NCBI GenBank assembly: GCA_030039005.1
Contig: JASHQT010000524.1
Location: 1-35,809 of the forward strand
Length of the DNA stretch: 35,809 nt
Source: Bryobacteraceae bacterium
GTDB taxonomy: Bacteria > Acidobacteriota > Terriglobia > Bryobacterales > Bryobacteraceae
Reading direction: 5' to 3'
A program made the position numbers and the translations under genes. This document shows, one piece after another, positions 8,955 through 17,100 of this stretch. A model generated the notes under the pieces. It searched no databases and had not been told where the DNA came from. It saw nothing but the letters and a program-made list of their open reading frames with translations. Each line of letters starts with the position of its first letter. Within the stretch, counting starts at the first letter, position 1.

Positions 8955-9722
8955 CTACTCCGCCAGGTCCGGCACCAGCTCCACACGATCCATGGCCAGG
9001 AAGTTCCGGATGTGGGGGTGCGCGGACTTCTCCAAATCCTTCACCGGCCCGAAGTAAATCACCTGTCCTTGGAACAGCACCACCACGATGTCGGCTACTT
9101 TGCGCATCAGGTCCAGATCGTGGGTCACGACGACGGCCGTGAGCCGCAGCTCGCGCTTCAGCTTCAGCATCAGCTCGGCCAAAGTATTCCCCATGATGGG
9201 ATCCACCATGGTGGTCGGCTCGTCGTAAAGGATGCACTCCGGCTGCGCCGCGAGCGCGCGCGCGATGGCAACGGCGCGCTTGTAGCCGGTAGACAGGTCG
9301 GCCGGGTAGGAATTCTTGAATTGCAACATGTCGACCATGGAGAGCAGGCCGTCCACCACGTCTTCCTTGTTGCGCTCGTCATAATCCTCGCGCAGCTCCA
9401 GCGAAAAAAGAATATTTTCGCCGACGGTTAGCGAATCGAAGAGAGCGCCGCTCTGGAACACCATGGTCACTTTCTTGCGGATCTCGCGGAGTTGGGCTTC
9501 GTCGAAATCGGTGATGTCCTGGTAGGCCACGAACACTCGGCCCTGGTCCGGCTTCAGGAACCCCATGATGTGGCCCAAGCTGACGGATTTGCCGACGCCG
9601 CTGCGGCCGATAATGGCCACCGTCTCGCCTGCGTTGACGTAGAAGTTGGCATCGACTAAAACGGGGTGGTCGAACGTCTTATAAACATGGCGAAAATCGA
9701 TGTAGTGGAGCTTTTCGGTCAC
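8955..9722 (-). CDS. ABC transporter ATP-binding protein, MlaF/Ttg2A-like
   Basis: 255 residues. Walker A is GRSGVGKS (about 39-46) and Walker B/D-loop ILYDEPTTMVDP, with Q-loop VFQSGALFDSLT and H-loop VVTHDLD. Overall it resembles the ATPase of phospholipid-trafficking (Mla) transporters. The signature, normally LSGG, reads LSTGYKRAVAIARAL, and the D-loop has TMVDP where TGLDP is usual. The start is GTG at 9722 with GGTGGAG 5 nt upstream. It overlaps the mobA stop by 4 nt (GTGA), so it is coupled to mobA. The open frame extends far upstream in this frame, but that part is the antisense of mobA. No permease or MCE subunit lies in the window; they must be elsewhere. Confidence 0.9.
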   Translation of the reverse strand: MTEKLHYIDFRHVYKTFDHPVLVDANFYVNAGETVAIIGRSGVGKSVSLGHIMGFLKPDQGRVFVAYQDITDFDEAQLREIRKKVTMVFQSGALFDSLTVGENILFSLELREDYDERNKEDVVDGLLSMVDMLQFKNSYPADLSTGYKRAVAIARALAAQPECILYDEPTTMVDPIMGNTLAELMLKLKRELRLTAVVVTHDLDLMRKVADIVVVLFQGQVIYFGPVKDLEKSAHPHIRNFLAMDRVELVPDLAE

Positions 9723-10285
9723 GCCGCTCCACCCTCGATTTGCGCCCATTCCGAAGGGGTGTTGACATTGACGAGGACCGCGGAGGTGAGCGGCACCGTA
9801 GTGACGCCGATTTCTTCGACCAACCCCCTCATTTTCAAGCGCTTGTCCCGAATCGCCTGGGCTATGGCGGGCGCGCAACTCCGATGGTAGACAGCGCAGA
9901 GGGGTTCGGGCTGGCCGCCCGGCGACGCTGCCGCCACGCAGTGGGTGCTCGCCTTTTCGGCATGCTGGAGCAACTCGCGGAGCGCTTCGGCGGAAATGCC
10001 CGGCATATCGCAGGCGACGATCAGATTCCAGTCCGTCCCGGTCACTTGCAGCGCCGTGAGGATGCCGCCGGCCGGACCGCAACCGGGAATCGTGTCGCCG
10101 AAAACGGGCAAACCGAGCTGACTGAATTGAAGCGGGTCGCCGAGGAGGGCCACCGAACCCGCTGCTTCGCGGACGCGCTCCGCCACGAATTCGACCAGCG
10201 TTGTTCCCCGATAGGGCAGGAGGGCCTTGGGACGGCCCATGCGTTTGCTCGCCCCACCGGCCAGCACAAATCCGGAGGCTCGCAT
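9719..10285 (-). CDS. mobA: Molybdenum cofactor guanylyltransferase
   Basis: 188 residues. Attaches GMP to molybdopterin to make the MGD form of the molybdenum cofactor. It has the nucleotidyltransferase signature LAGGASKRMGRPKALL, the GPAGGI loop, the metal-binding ACDMPG motif and the C-terminal EPLCAVY and NVNTP motifs typical of MobA. The start at 10285 (MRASGFVLAGG) is set by the family N-terminus. There is no Shine-Dalgarno, but an extended -10 lies 6 nt upstream. Overlapped by the downstream ABC ATPase gene. The molybdate genes at 24.7-27.5 kb are unlinked but functionally related. Confidence 0.9.
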   Translation of the reverse strand: MRASGFVLAGGASKRMGRPKALLPYRGTTLVEFVAERVREAAGSVALLGDPLQFSQLGLPVFGDTIPGCGPAGGILTALQVTGTDWNLIVACDMPGISAEALRELLQHAEKASTHCVAAASPGGQPEPLCAVYHRSCAPAIAQAIRDKRLKMRGLVEEIGVTTVPLTSAVLVNVNTPSEWAQIEGGAA

Positions 10286-10291
10286 GAGAGA

Positions 10292-10300
10292 ATGATACCA
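10292..10300 (-). promoter_or_regulatory. Extended -10 box directly upstream of mobA (leaderless start)
   Basis: On the minus strand TGGTATCAT fits an extended -10 box and ends 6 nt before the mobA ATG. Transcription would begin at or next to the start codon. Confidence 0.4.
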
Positions 10301-10349
10301 TTGGGATTCCGATGCACCGCCGGAAAACCTCTCCGATACCAACCGGGGC

Positions 10350-10377
10350 TTGCGCGGGGGAGGAATCCGGGTATAAT
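10350..10377 (+). promoter_or_regulatory. Sigma-70-type promoter of the transglycosylase/amidase pair
   Basis: TTGCGC (10350-10355), a 16-bp spacer and a perfect TATAAT (10372-10377) lie 16 nt before the ATG at 10394. Confidence 0.6.
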
Positions 10378-10393
10378 CGGATAGAACAAAAGG

Positions 10394-11104
10394 ATGCGAT
10401 TTTGTTTGGAAATGATTCTGGCGGCGGCGCTTTCGCTAACGGCTTTGGCCGCGGGCGCGCCTTCTGCCGGAGCCGGAACCGCGAGTGACCGTGCCGTTTG
10501 GGTGGTGAAGGTGGATCCGCATAGCGGAAAATTGGTGCGTAGACTGGTCGCTCCGCCCGCCCCGGCGGGCGCCGATGGGCAGGTACACGCCCTGATCGCG
10601 GAAGCGGCGAGGAGTTACGACGTGAATCCACTATTAGTAGATTCCGTGATCCAAGTGGAGAGCAACTACAATCCGTTCGCAGTGTCGTCCAAAGGGGCGG
10701 AAGGCCTGATGCAGTTGATGCCCGCCACGGCGCAGCGATTCGGAGCGACAAACAGTTTCGATCCGAAGCAGAATATCGAAGCCGGTGTCCGTTATCTTAA
10801 GTTCTTGCAGGACACGTTCCAGGACGACCGGCTGGCGATCGCGGCTTATAATGCCGGTGAGAAGGCCGTAGCGAAGTACAAGGACGTGCCGCCGTATCCG
10901 GAGACAGTAAGCTACGTGGCAAAAGTGGGTAAGAGATACGGGCAAGCGGAACGTGCGGCCCGGACCAAACAAAAAGCTGACGAGAGCAGGCGCGAAGCCA
11001 AGAATGCAGAGGAGCCAAAGGCCGATGCCACTGAACAGACGCCGCGGCACATTCTTGCGTATGTCGATACAGAGGGCAGACTACACATCGCAACGCAACA
11101 GTAA
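10394..11104 (+). CDS. Lytic transglycosylase, SLT domain, exported
   Basis: 236 residues. Cleaves the MurNAc-GlcNAc bond of peptidoglycan. The N-terminal signal peptide (MILAAALSLTALAAGAPSAGAG) is followed by an SLT domain at about residues 75-175. Visible motifs: catalytic Glu89 in IQVESNYNP, the GLMQLMPATA motif, NIEAGVRYLK and AIAAYNAGE. The tail is Lys/Glu-rich and charged, ending in a short segment (HILAYVDTEGRLHIA). Start at 10394 has AGG directly adjacent; ATG at 10412 is a shorter alternative that keeps the signal peptide. The amidase gene starts 4 bp after its stop, so the two peptidoglycan hydrolases are probably co-expressed. Confidence 0.93.
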   Translation: MRFCLEMILAAALSLTALAAGAPSAGAGTASDRAVWVVKVDPHSGKLVRRLVAPPAPAGADGQVHALIAEAARSYDVNPLLVDSVIQVESNYNPFAVSSKGAEGLMQLMPATAQRFGATNSFDPKQNIEAGVRYLKFLQDTFQDDRLAIAAYNAGEKAVAKYKDVPPYPETVSYVAKVGKRYGQAERAARTKQKADESRREAKNAEEPKADATEQTPRHILAYVDTEGRLHIATQQ

Positions 11105-11108
11105 ACCC

Positions 11109-12647
11109 ATGCAACACCTCCCCCGGACTTTGCATAGCGGTAATATCCGTGTACGCTGGCCCTATCTGGGAGCGTTGCTCGCGATCGTGCTGGGCACGCT
11201 CGGTTCCTCGCTTGCTTCCGATCTTGCCGCTCCCCATCATGTGACCGCGGTGCGATTCTGGTCGCTGAAAGGGGTGACGCGCATCGCCGTCGAGACCGAT
11301 GGGGATTTCGAGCTGAAATGGGATCGGCTGGATAATCCCGACCGCCTGTTCTTCGATCTGATCGGCACGCGGCCCAAGTTAAGCGGCAAGTCGATCACGG
11401 TGATTCCTGTCGGAGATCATCTGCTCGCAAAGATTCGCGTGGCCGAACCGCAACACGACGTCACGCGGGTGGTACTGGATCTGTCGGCGCCGGTGGAATC
11501 GACGACGTCAAGGTTGGACAATCCCACGCGGCTGATGATCGAACTGCGGGATTCGGGCGTGAAGGATACGGGCGCAAGGCCCGAGACCACGCGGGCGCCG
11601 GTGAAGCCGCCGGCTGTGCCGGTGGAGTCCGCTCCTGCCCCCAAGCCCGCGGCACCCCGGCAGTTTACTCCGCCACCGGCCGCTCAGCCGGTGATCCCCG
11701 TGGTGCATCCGGAAACCGCCGCCCTGGAGCTGCCCCCGAGTTTGCCGCCGGTCGTCAGCACGCCGGCTAATATCCCGTTAGATCGCGATCTGGTGGCGAA
11801 CCGACGTCCCGCGGCGGCCGTATTGGCCAAGGCTGCGCCCCCAACGCCGGCGATCGGCGCCGCTTCGAACCGACCGGATTCGTTCGAAACGGCCCTTCCG
11901 GCCAAGCGTAATTCGGAGGGGGGCCGCTCGATGATCCGGGCACTGGACCTGAAGATCGGGCGCATCGTTCTCGATCCCGGCCACGGCGGCCACGATACTG
12001 GAAGCGTAGGGCCGGGCGGCCTGCGCGAAAAGGACTTGGTCCTGGATGTCTCCCAAAAGCTTGGCCGGATCATCCAAGACCGCATGGGCAGCGAAGTGAT
12101 TTTCACCCGATCTGACGACACTTTCGTGCCGTTGGAGAGGCGCACCGAGATTGCCAATGAAGCCAAGGCCGACCTGTTCCTGTCGATTCACGCGAATTCC
12201 TCGCCGTTGCGCAATGCCGCGGGGGTGGAGACGTATTATCTAAACTTCACCACCTCCCACAGCGCTCTCGACCTGGCCGCGCGGGAGAACTCGGGTTCGC
12301 AGTTAACGGTTTACGATTTGCAAGGGCTGCTCCAGAAAATCGCGCTGAAAGATAAAGTGGAGGAATCGCGCGAGTTCGCCACCCGGATCCAGGCGGCGCT
12401 GTACGGCCTGTCGGCGAAGAGCGAGGGGCGCGTTCGGGATCGCGGCGTAAAGAAGGCGCCGTTCGTCGTACTCATCGGCGCCTCCATGCCCTCGGTGCTC
12501 GCGGAAATCGGATTCGTCAGCAATATGCACGACGAAAACGTTATGCGACGGGAGGAGTATCGCGAGCGCATCGCCGAGGCGCTCTATAAGGGAATTTCCA
12601 GCTACGCGAACTCACTGAGCCATTTTCAGGTGGCGCAGCGGCATTAA
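11109..12647 (+). CDS. N-acetylmuramoyl-L-alanine amidase, AMIN + Amidase_3 (AmiC-like)
   Basis: 512 residues. Cuts the amide between MurNAc and the stem peptide, usually at septa. Order: a signal/anchor at about 17-37 (PYLGALLAIVLGTLGSSLA), an AMIN domain at about 45-150, a long Pro/Ala linker (about 155-275), then the zinc-dependent Amidase_3 domain. Zinc/catalytic residues are intact: His292 (LDPGHGGHD), Glu307 (GLREKDL), His361 (LSIHANS) and Glu466 (LAEIGFVSN). An insertion around residues 385-440 interrupts the catalytic domain, as in AmiC-type enzymes whose activity is gated by activators. The in-frame longer start lies inside the transglycosylase gene and was rejected. Confidence 0.93.
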   Translation: MQHLPRTLHSGNIRVRWPYLGALLAIVLGTLGSSLASDLAAPHHVTAVRFWSLKGVTRIAVETDGDFELKWDRLDNPDRLFFDLIGTRPKLSGKSITVIPVGDHLLAKIRVAEPQHDVTRVVLDLSAPVESTTSRLDNPTRLMIELRDSGVKDTGARPETTRAPVKPPAVPVESAPAPKPAAPRQFTPPPAAQPVIPVVHPETAALELPPSLPPVVSTPANIPLDRDLVANRRPAAAVLAKAAPPTPAIGAASNRPDSFETALPAKRNSEGGRSMIRALDLKIGRIVLDPGHGGHDTGSVGPGGLREKDLVLDVSQKLGRIIQDRMGSEVIFTRSDDTFVPLERRTEIANEAKADLFLSIHANSSPLRNAAGVETYYLNFTTSHSALDLAARENSGSQLTVYDLQGLLQKIALKDKVEESREFATRIQAALYGLSAKSEGRVRDRGVKKAPFVVLIGASMPSVLAEIGFVSNMHDENVMRREEYRERIAEALYKGISSYANSLSHFQVAQRH

Positions 12648-12663
12648 TCGGCCGGGCGCTGCT

Positions 12664-13626
12664 TTATGGAAGCACGCCAGCGGTTTCGGTGGCGCGCTGG
12701 TCCGCCGACTCAGACCGGCAGGTCAGAACTTCCACCCGGTTGCGGCCTGCTTTTTTCGCCAGGTATAGCGCTTCGTCGGCTTTGCGGATGAGCGTTTCCT
12801 CGGTCCAGCGCTCGCCCGCGAGCGAGCAGGTGACGCCAAAACTGGCGGTCACGCGCAGCCGGGAATCGTTCACCGACATTTCGGTCTGCGAAAGCTGCTT
12901 GCGCAGGCGGTCCGCCAGGGCGTAGCTTTCGGTCTCGCTGCAGCCCGGGAACAGGATCAGGAATTCCTCGCCGCCGTAGCGGCCGATGGAATCGTATTGG
13001 CGGATGGAGGTTTGCATGCGCCGCGCCGCTTCGCGCAGAACCGCATCCCCCGCCAGATGCCCATAGGTATCGTTGATGTTTTTGAAATGGTCCAGGTCGA
13101 CGATCACCACGCCCAACGGGTTGGCGTCGCGCTCGGAACGGGCCAACTCCCGGCCCAGTTCCGTGAGGATGGAACTGCGGTTCCACAAACGGGTGAGCGA
13201 ATCGTGGGTGGCCTGTTCGCGGAGATCTTCGCGAGCTTTCAGAAGCTGCGCCTGGAGGTCCACCAAGCGCGTGCCGGCGCGGAGGCGAACCTGCAGCTCG
13301 TTCTGATCGAAGGGCTTGGTGATGTAATCGTCGGCGCCAGCCTCCATGCCCTCGATCAAGTCTTCCTTCTGGCTTTTCGAGGTGAGCAGCAGAATGTAGG
13401 TGTAAGGTTCGCGGTCCCGCTCCCGGATGCGGCGGCAGACCTCGACGCCGGTCATGCCCGGCATCATCCAATCCAGGATGATGAGACCCGGTGCGTCCTC
13501 GCGCTGCAGCAGCTCCAGGGCTTCAGCGCCGTCACAGGCCACCAGGACGTCGTAGCCCCATTTCCGCAACGTGGCTTCGAGCAAGTGCCGGGAAACGATG
13601 CTGTCATCTGCGATTAGAATTTTCAC
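12664..13626 (-). CDS. Response regulator with GGDEF diguanylate cyclase domain (PleD-like)
   Basis: 320 residues. Makes c-di-GMP from two GTP in response to a phosphorelay. Receiver domain at 1-120: acidic pair Asp7/Asp8, phospho-acceptor Asp52 (IILDWMMPG) and Lys104 (ITKPF). A helical linker (about 121-140) leads to the GGDEF domain with active site GGEEF at 218-222. The product-inhibition I-site RQYD is at 209-212, five residues before it, so feedback control is expected. Start is GTG at 13626 (VKILIADDS), the natural receiver N-terminus; longer frames add unrelated residues. No kinase is nearby. Convergent with the amidase gene, 16 bp apart. Confidence 0.93.
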   Translation of the reverse strand: MKILIADDSIVSRHLLEATLRKWGYDVLVACDGAEALELLQREDAPGLIILDWMMPGMTGVEVCRRIRERDREPYTYILLLTSKSQKEDLIEGMEAGADDYITKPFDQNELQVRLRAGTRLVDLQAQLLKAREDLREQATHDSLTRLWNRSSILTELGRELARSERDANPLGVVIVDLDHFKNINDTYGHLAGDAVLREAARRMQTSIRQYDSIGRYGGEEFLILFPGCSETESYALADRLRKQLSQTEMSVNDSRLRVTASFGVTCSLAGERWTEETLIRKADEALYLAKKAGRNRVEVLTCRSESADQRATETAGVLP

Positions 13627-13816
13627 CGAATTTCCAGGATTTTCGCGTTCCTTGCTCCGAAATGATCGGGTTCTGATTTCCTCATCGGCCTCCACGAGGC
13701 GTAACGTTAGCTTGGTAGATCTTCTTAAGAGCATTGCTGGCGTCAGCTACAGGATTGACGCCTCGCCTGGGGAGTGAAATGCCTTAGTACCTAAGTATCT
13801 TCCGCCCATCTTCCGT
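13627..13816 (-). other. 190-bp gap upstream of the diguanylate cyclase, with hairpins
   Basis: Non-coding gap between the DUF2103-like gene and the cyclase. A perfect 7-bp stem (GGCGTCA/TGACGCC, 10-nt loop) lies at 13739-13762. A short inverted repeat CTTAG-TAC-CTAAG lies at 13784-13796. The hairpin could end the envelope operon, but it has no T run. No c-di-GMP riboswitch motif was recognised. Confidence 0.45.
13739..13762 (-). terminator. Possible hairpin terminator after the envelope operon
   Basis: A perfect 7-bp G+C-rich stem with a 10-nt loop, 55 bp after the last gene of the BamA-TamB operon. There is no U tract, so it may be a different kind of structure. Confidence 0.3.
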
Positions 13817-14113
13817 TTAGACCCGCGAAGCCCGCCGGATCGCGTCTTCGAGCTGGTCCTTGGATAAATCGGTGCTAATGAAAAGCTCCTGCCGCGCGCC
13901 CGCGCTCAGCGCGATGGCTTTCCATCCGTTGGTGGTGGGGACGGTGACGCGAATTCTCACCTCGCCTTTGGCGTCGCGCACTGGCCGGATCACGCCCGGA
14001 ATCACGGATCGAATGGCAGGGTTCGCGGCGAGCAGGCGTTCCAGCAGGTCCCGTACGCCCTCCAGGATGCTATGCTCCACCTTCAGCTTTCCCTGGACCT
14101 TCCGCAGCCGCAT
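13817..14113 (-). CDS. Small conserved protein, DUF2103-like
   Basis: 98 residues. The pattern LKVEHSILEGVRDLLERL ... SVIPGVIRPVR ... RIRVTVPTTNGWKAIALS ... QELFISTD resembles DUF2103 proteins known from cyanobacteria and archaea (sometimes labelled predicted metal-binding); this is recalled similarity, not a search result. No signal peptide or membrane segment. It begins 5 bp after the TamB-like stop codon on the same strand, so it is the last gene of the envelope operon. No function can be assigned. Confidence 0.75.
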   Translation of the reverse strand: MRLRKVQGKLKVEHSILEGVRDLLERLLAANPAIRSVIPGVIRPVRDAKGEVRIRVTVPTTNGWKAIALSAGARQELFISTDLSKDQLEDAIRRASRV

Positions 14114-14118
14114 AGGCG

Positions 14119-17100
14119 CTACCGGAAGCGCTTGCGATAGACGAAATCGATGCTGAACGCCCCGTTTTCATCGCGTAGCGCGACAGCCGACCATTTACGG
14201 CTGAAGTCCCATTCCACGCGTACGATCTGCTGGTCGGAAATTTCCAGGTTCTGGATGTAGGTGAGGGTAACGTTGGAAGACACCTGCTGCTCCATGGTGA
14301 GCCGGGCCTGGGGAACTAGCGTGACGTCGGTAAGCTGCGGGTCGATCTTGATGTGGCTGACGCCGAAAAATTGTTGGAGCCGATTGGCGTTCGGCGCGAT
14401 GGCCGCCGACAGCAGGGAGTCGCTGCCGCCTGTCCCTAGATAGCCATTGTTGAGGCTGGTGGTTACGGGTGTGGTGCCCAGCGGACCGGCGGTGGAGGGC
14501 GTGCGTCCCACGGCCAGAAGCGCGATGATGTCGGAAGCCTCGAGCGGCGGATCGGACCGATAGGAGAAGTTCAATTTGTTCAGCGGGCCCGAGAAAGCCA
14601 CGTTCACAGTGATGCCGCGCACCTTGGTGGACAGGTCCATGTTGACGACGGGCTCGATGCGAGCGGGATTGTTGAAGCTGATCTCGCCGCGATTGATGCT
14701 ATATTTGTTGCCGAAAAACTCGATCTGGCCCGAGTTGATGGTGATGTGTCCGAGCAGGATGGGGTGGTCGGGGGTGCCTCGCACGCGCAGATCGGCGTCG
14801 GCCTGGATGTTGCGGGTGAGCGCGGTCTCCACCTCCAGCGTATGTTGCGTTAGGACGCGCACGTCCAGTTGCAGACCTTGTAGATACTGGTTGGGTGTGG
14901 TGGCCACGGGCGCGGCCGTGGAAGCGAGCAGGGCGCCCACGTCGGTAGTTGGATTGAAGGCGGCGCGAGTGAGCAAAACCGAGCCCGACAACACGCTGCT
15001 ATCGGACGTCCCGACCAGAGCCAACGCGCCATTCGCCGTCACGCTGAAGCCGGAATCGGAATGGTAGCGGACGTTTTGGGCATTGGCCTGCAGCCGATAT
15101 ACCAGAGAGCCGCCGCGGAATCCCAGGAAGCTGCCGTTCTCGAAGGAAATGTCGCCGCCGCCGGTTTTGCCGGTCAGGTGCTGCACGGTGGCGCGGTTAC
15201 TATCGAAAAGAATCACCCCATTTGCGTCGTCGACGCCATTGGAGACGCCTTTGATGAAGAGGGACGCGTTCTCAAGCTCCAGACGTCCTTCGACCTGCGG
15301 GTCGAGCAGCGATCCCCGGACCCTTACTCCGACAATGGAGGCGCCGGCGCCCAGCAGATCGGGGTTGAAGAGCTGAAGAATCGAGAAGTTGATTTTGCCT
15401 TGAACGGCCACGTCCCAGGCGGTATTCGAATTGGTGTCCTTCGAATTCAGGAGCAGGCGGCCGCTGGCGTCGAGCGTGGTGTCCTTGGCGACAAAGCTGG
15501 CATGCCCGAAATCGATCGCGCCGGAGGAGGCGACAAGGTGAATGGGCTGCGAATTCCGCAGCACTAGATCCTCCAGAGCCACGCCCGCGGCGGGATGTAC
15601 CGAGGGACTGGCGTTGAGTTGCACCGTGGAGAGCGTGACGTCAGCCTTCATCATCGACGGCCGGTTGAGCGGCCCGGAGACGACGGCGTCGCCCTGGATG
15701 AAACCGTCAAAAGGCAGATTCTGGCGGAGTTTCTTGCCGGGAGCGAGGTCATGCAGAGTCGCGAACGAGATGCGGGGGATGGGGATATGAAGGGAGCCGC
15801 TATAATCGCCTTCCATCCGCCACTCGCCGGTTCCGTGGATTTGCACGTTGTCTAAAGTAGCGGTGGCCGCTACCGTCAGCAGCGGAAGCTTCGTACCGGC
15901 GACGATCGTCAGGTTCCCATAGGAATGGCCGCCGAACGCCGCGTTGCGCACGGTGAGCTGACCTGCGAGCGACGTCAAATCCACGATGCCGCTGACGATT
16001 TTGGCGTCTCCGCTGGCATTCACCTCCAGGCGTCCATCAAAGCCGCTTTCGTAATCCTGCAAGTGTTTGATTTGGGCGAGATCGACGCCGGCGGCGGAAA
16101 CGTCGAAGCGTACAGAGCCGTCCCGCCAGTCGTTGGCCGGGTGGTTGTAGCGGCCGGCGAGCGTGATGCGCGCGGCGCCTTTGCGTGCTTCCCCATTGGA
16201 GATTTCGAGCGAAGTGTTCGTCAGCGTGACTCCAGCGCGCGCTTGCCCCAAGGGCTCGCCGTAGGCGGTCACATCGCTGGCGGTCACGTTGCCGGCGATC
16301 AAAGGCGATTCGAGCGATCCCGAGACGCGGACGGTGGCGGAAATCGAGCCGGTCGCCGGAGGCGCGCTCCATCCGATCCCGGCGGCCAGAGTCGGAACAT
16401 CGGCATTGCGCAGGGACAGAGCGGCGGAAATGGGACTCGCGCCCTCCAGCTCCCAATTCCGCAGATTCGCGCGCCCGTTTCCCTCGATGCGCATTTTGCC
16501 TTGGTCGACCGTGAGCGCTTCAAGGACAGCGGTGTTGCGGTCGACCGCAAACGTGGAGGTGATCCGATCGATACGGCGTGTGCCGAACTTCAGCGCTCCC
16601 GCCTCGGCTTTCCCCGAGATTTTCGGATCGGCCAATGCGCCTTTAACAGAAGCGTTGATCCGGGCCTCACTGCCTTCGAGTTCCACCGGCCACTTGGCGG
16701 GCGCCGGAGCGCCGAGAGCCCGCAGCAGGGGAAGCGCATCGTTCAGGTTGCGGGAGACGACGTCCAGGGCCACGTTTTCGCCGATCGTGCCCGAAAGCGA
16801 GGCTTGCGTGGAGCCGACATGGATCTGGGAATTGCCGAGCTTCAGCTTGCCGGTGCGCTGAGTGTAATCGAACGCGAGCGAACCGGCCACCGGAACGCCG
16901 CCCTGGCCCGGCTTCAAATCCAACGCACCATTGGCAACCGCGCCGGTGAGACCTCCGGCCCGAGTGATTTCGCCCTCCAACTGCATCGGGCCACTGAGCG
17001 TTCCGCTCAGCGCGCCGGTATCCTTGGCGGCCCAGCGGCCGGCCTCGGCGATGGTCATTCCATCCACTTGTCCTTTCAGCGCCACATGCTTGCCATCGAT

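Noticed and set aside
9723..10751. N-terminal extension of the ABC ATPase frame up to 10751
   Set aside because: It covers mobA and part of the transglycosylase in other frames; the ATPase family N-terminus begins at the GTG at 9722.
13627..13816. c-di-GMP riboswitch upstream of the diguanylate cyclase
   Set aside because: Hairpins are present, but the conserved GEMM core was not found on the minus strand.
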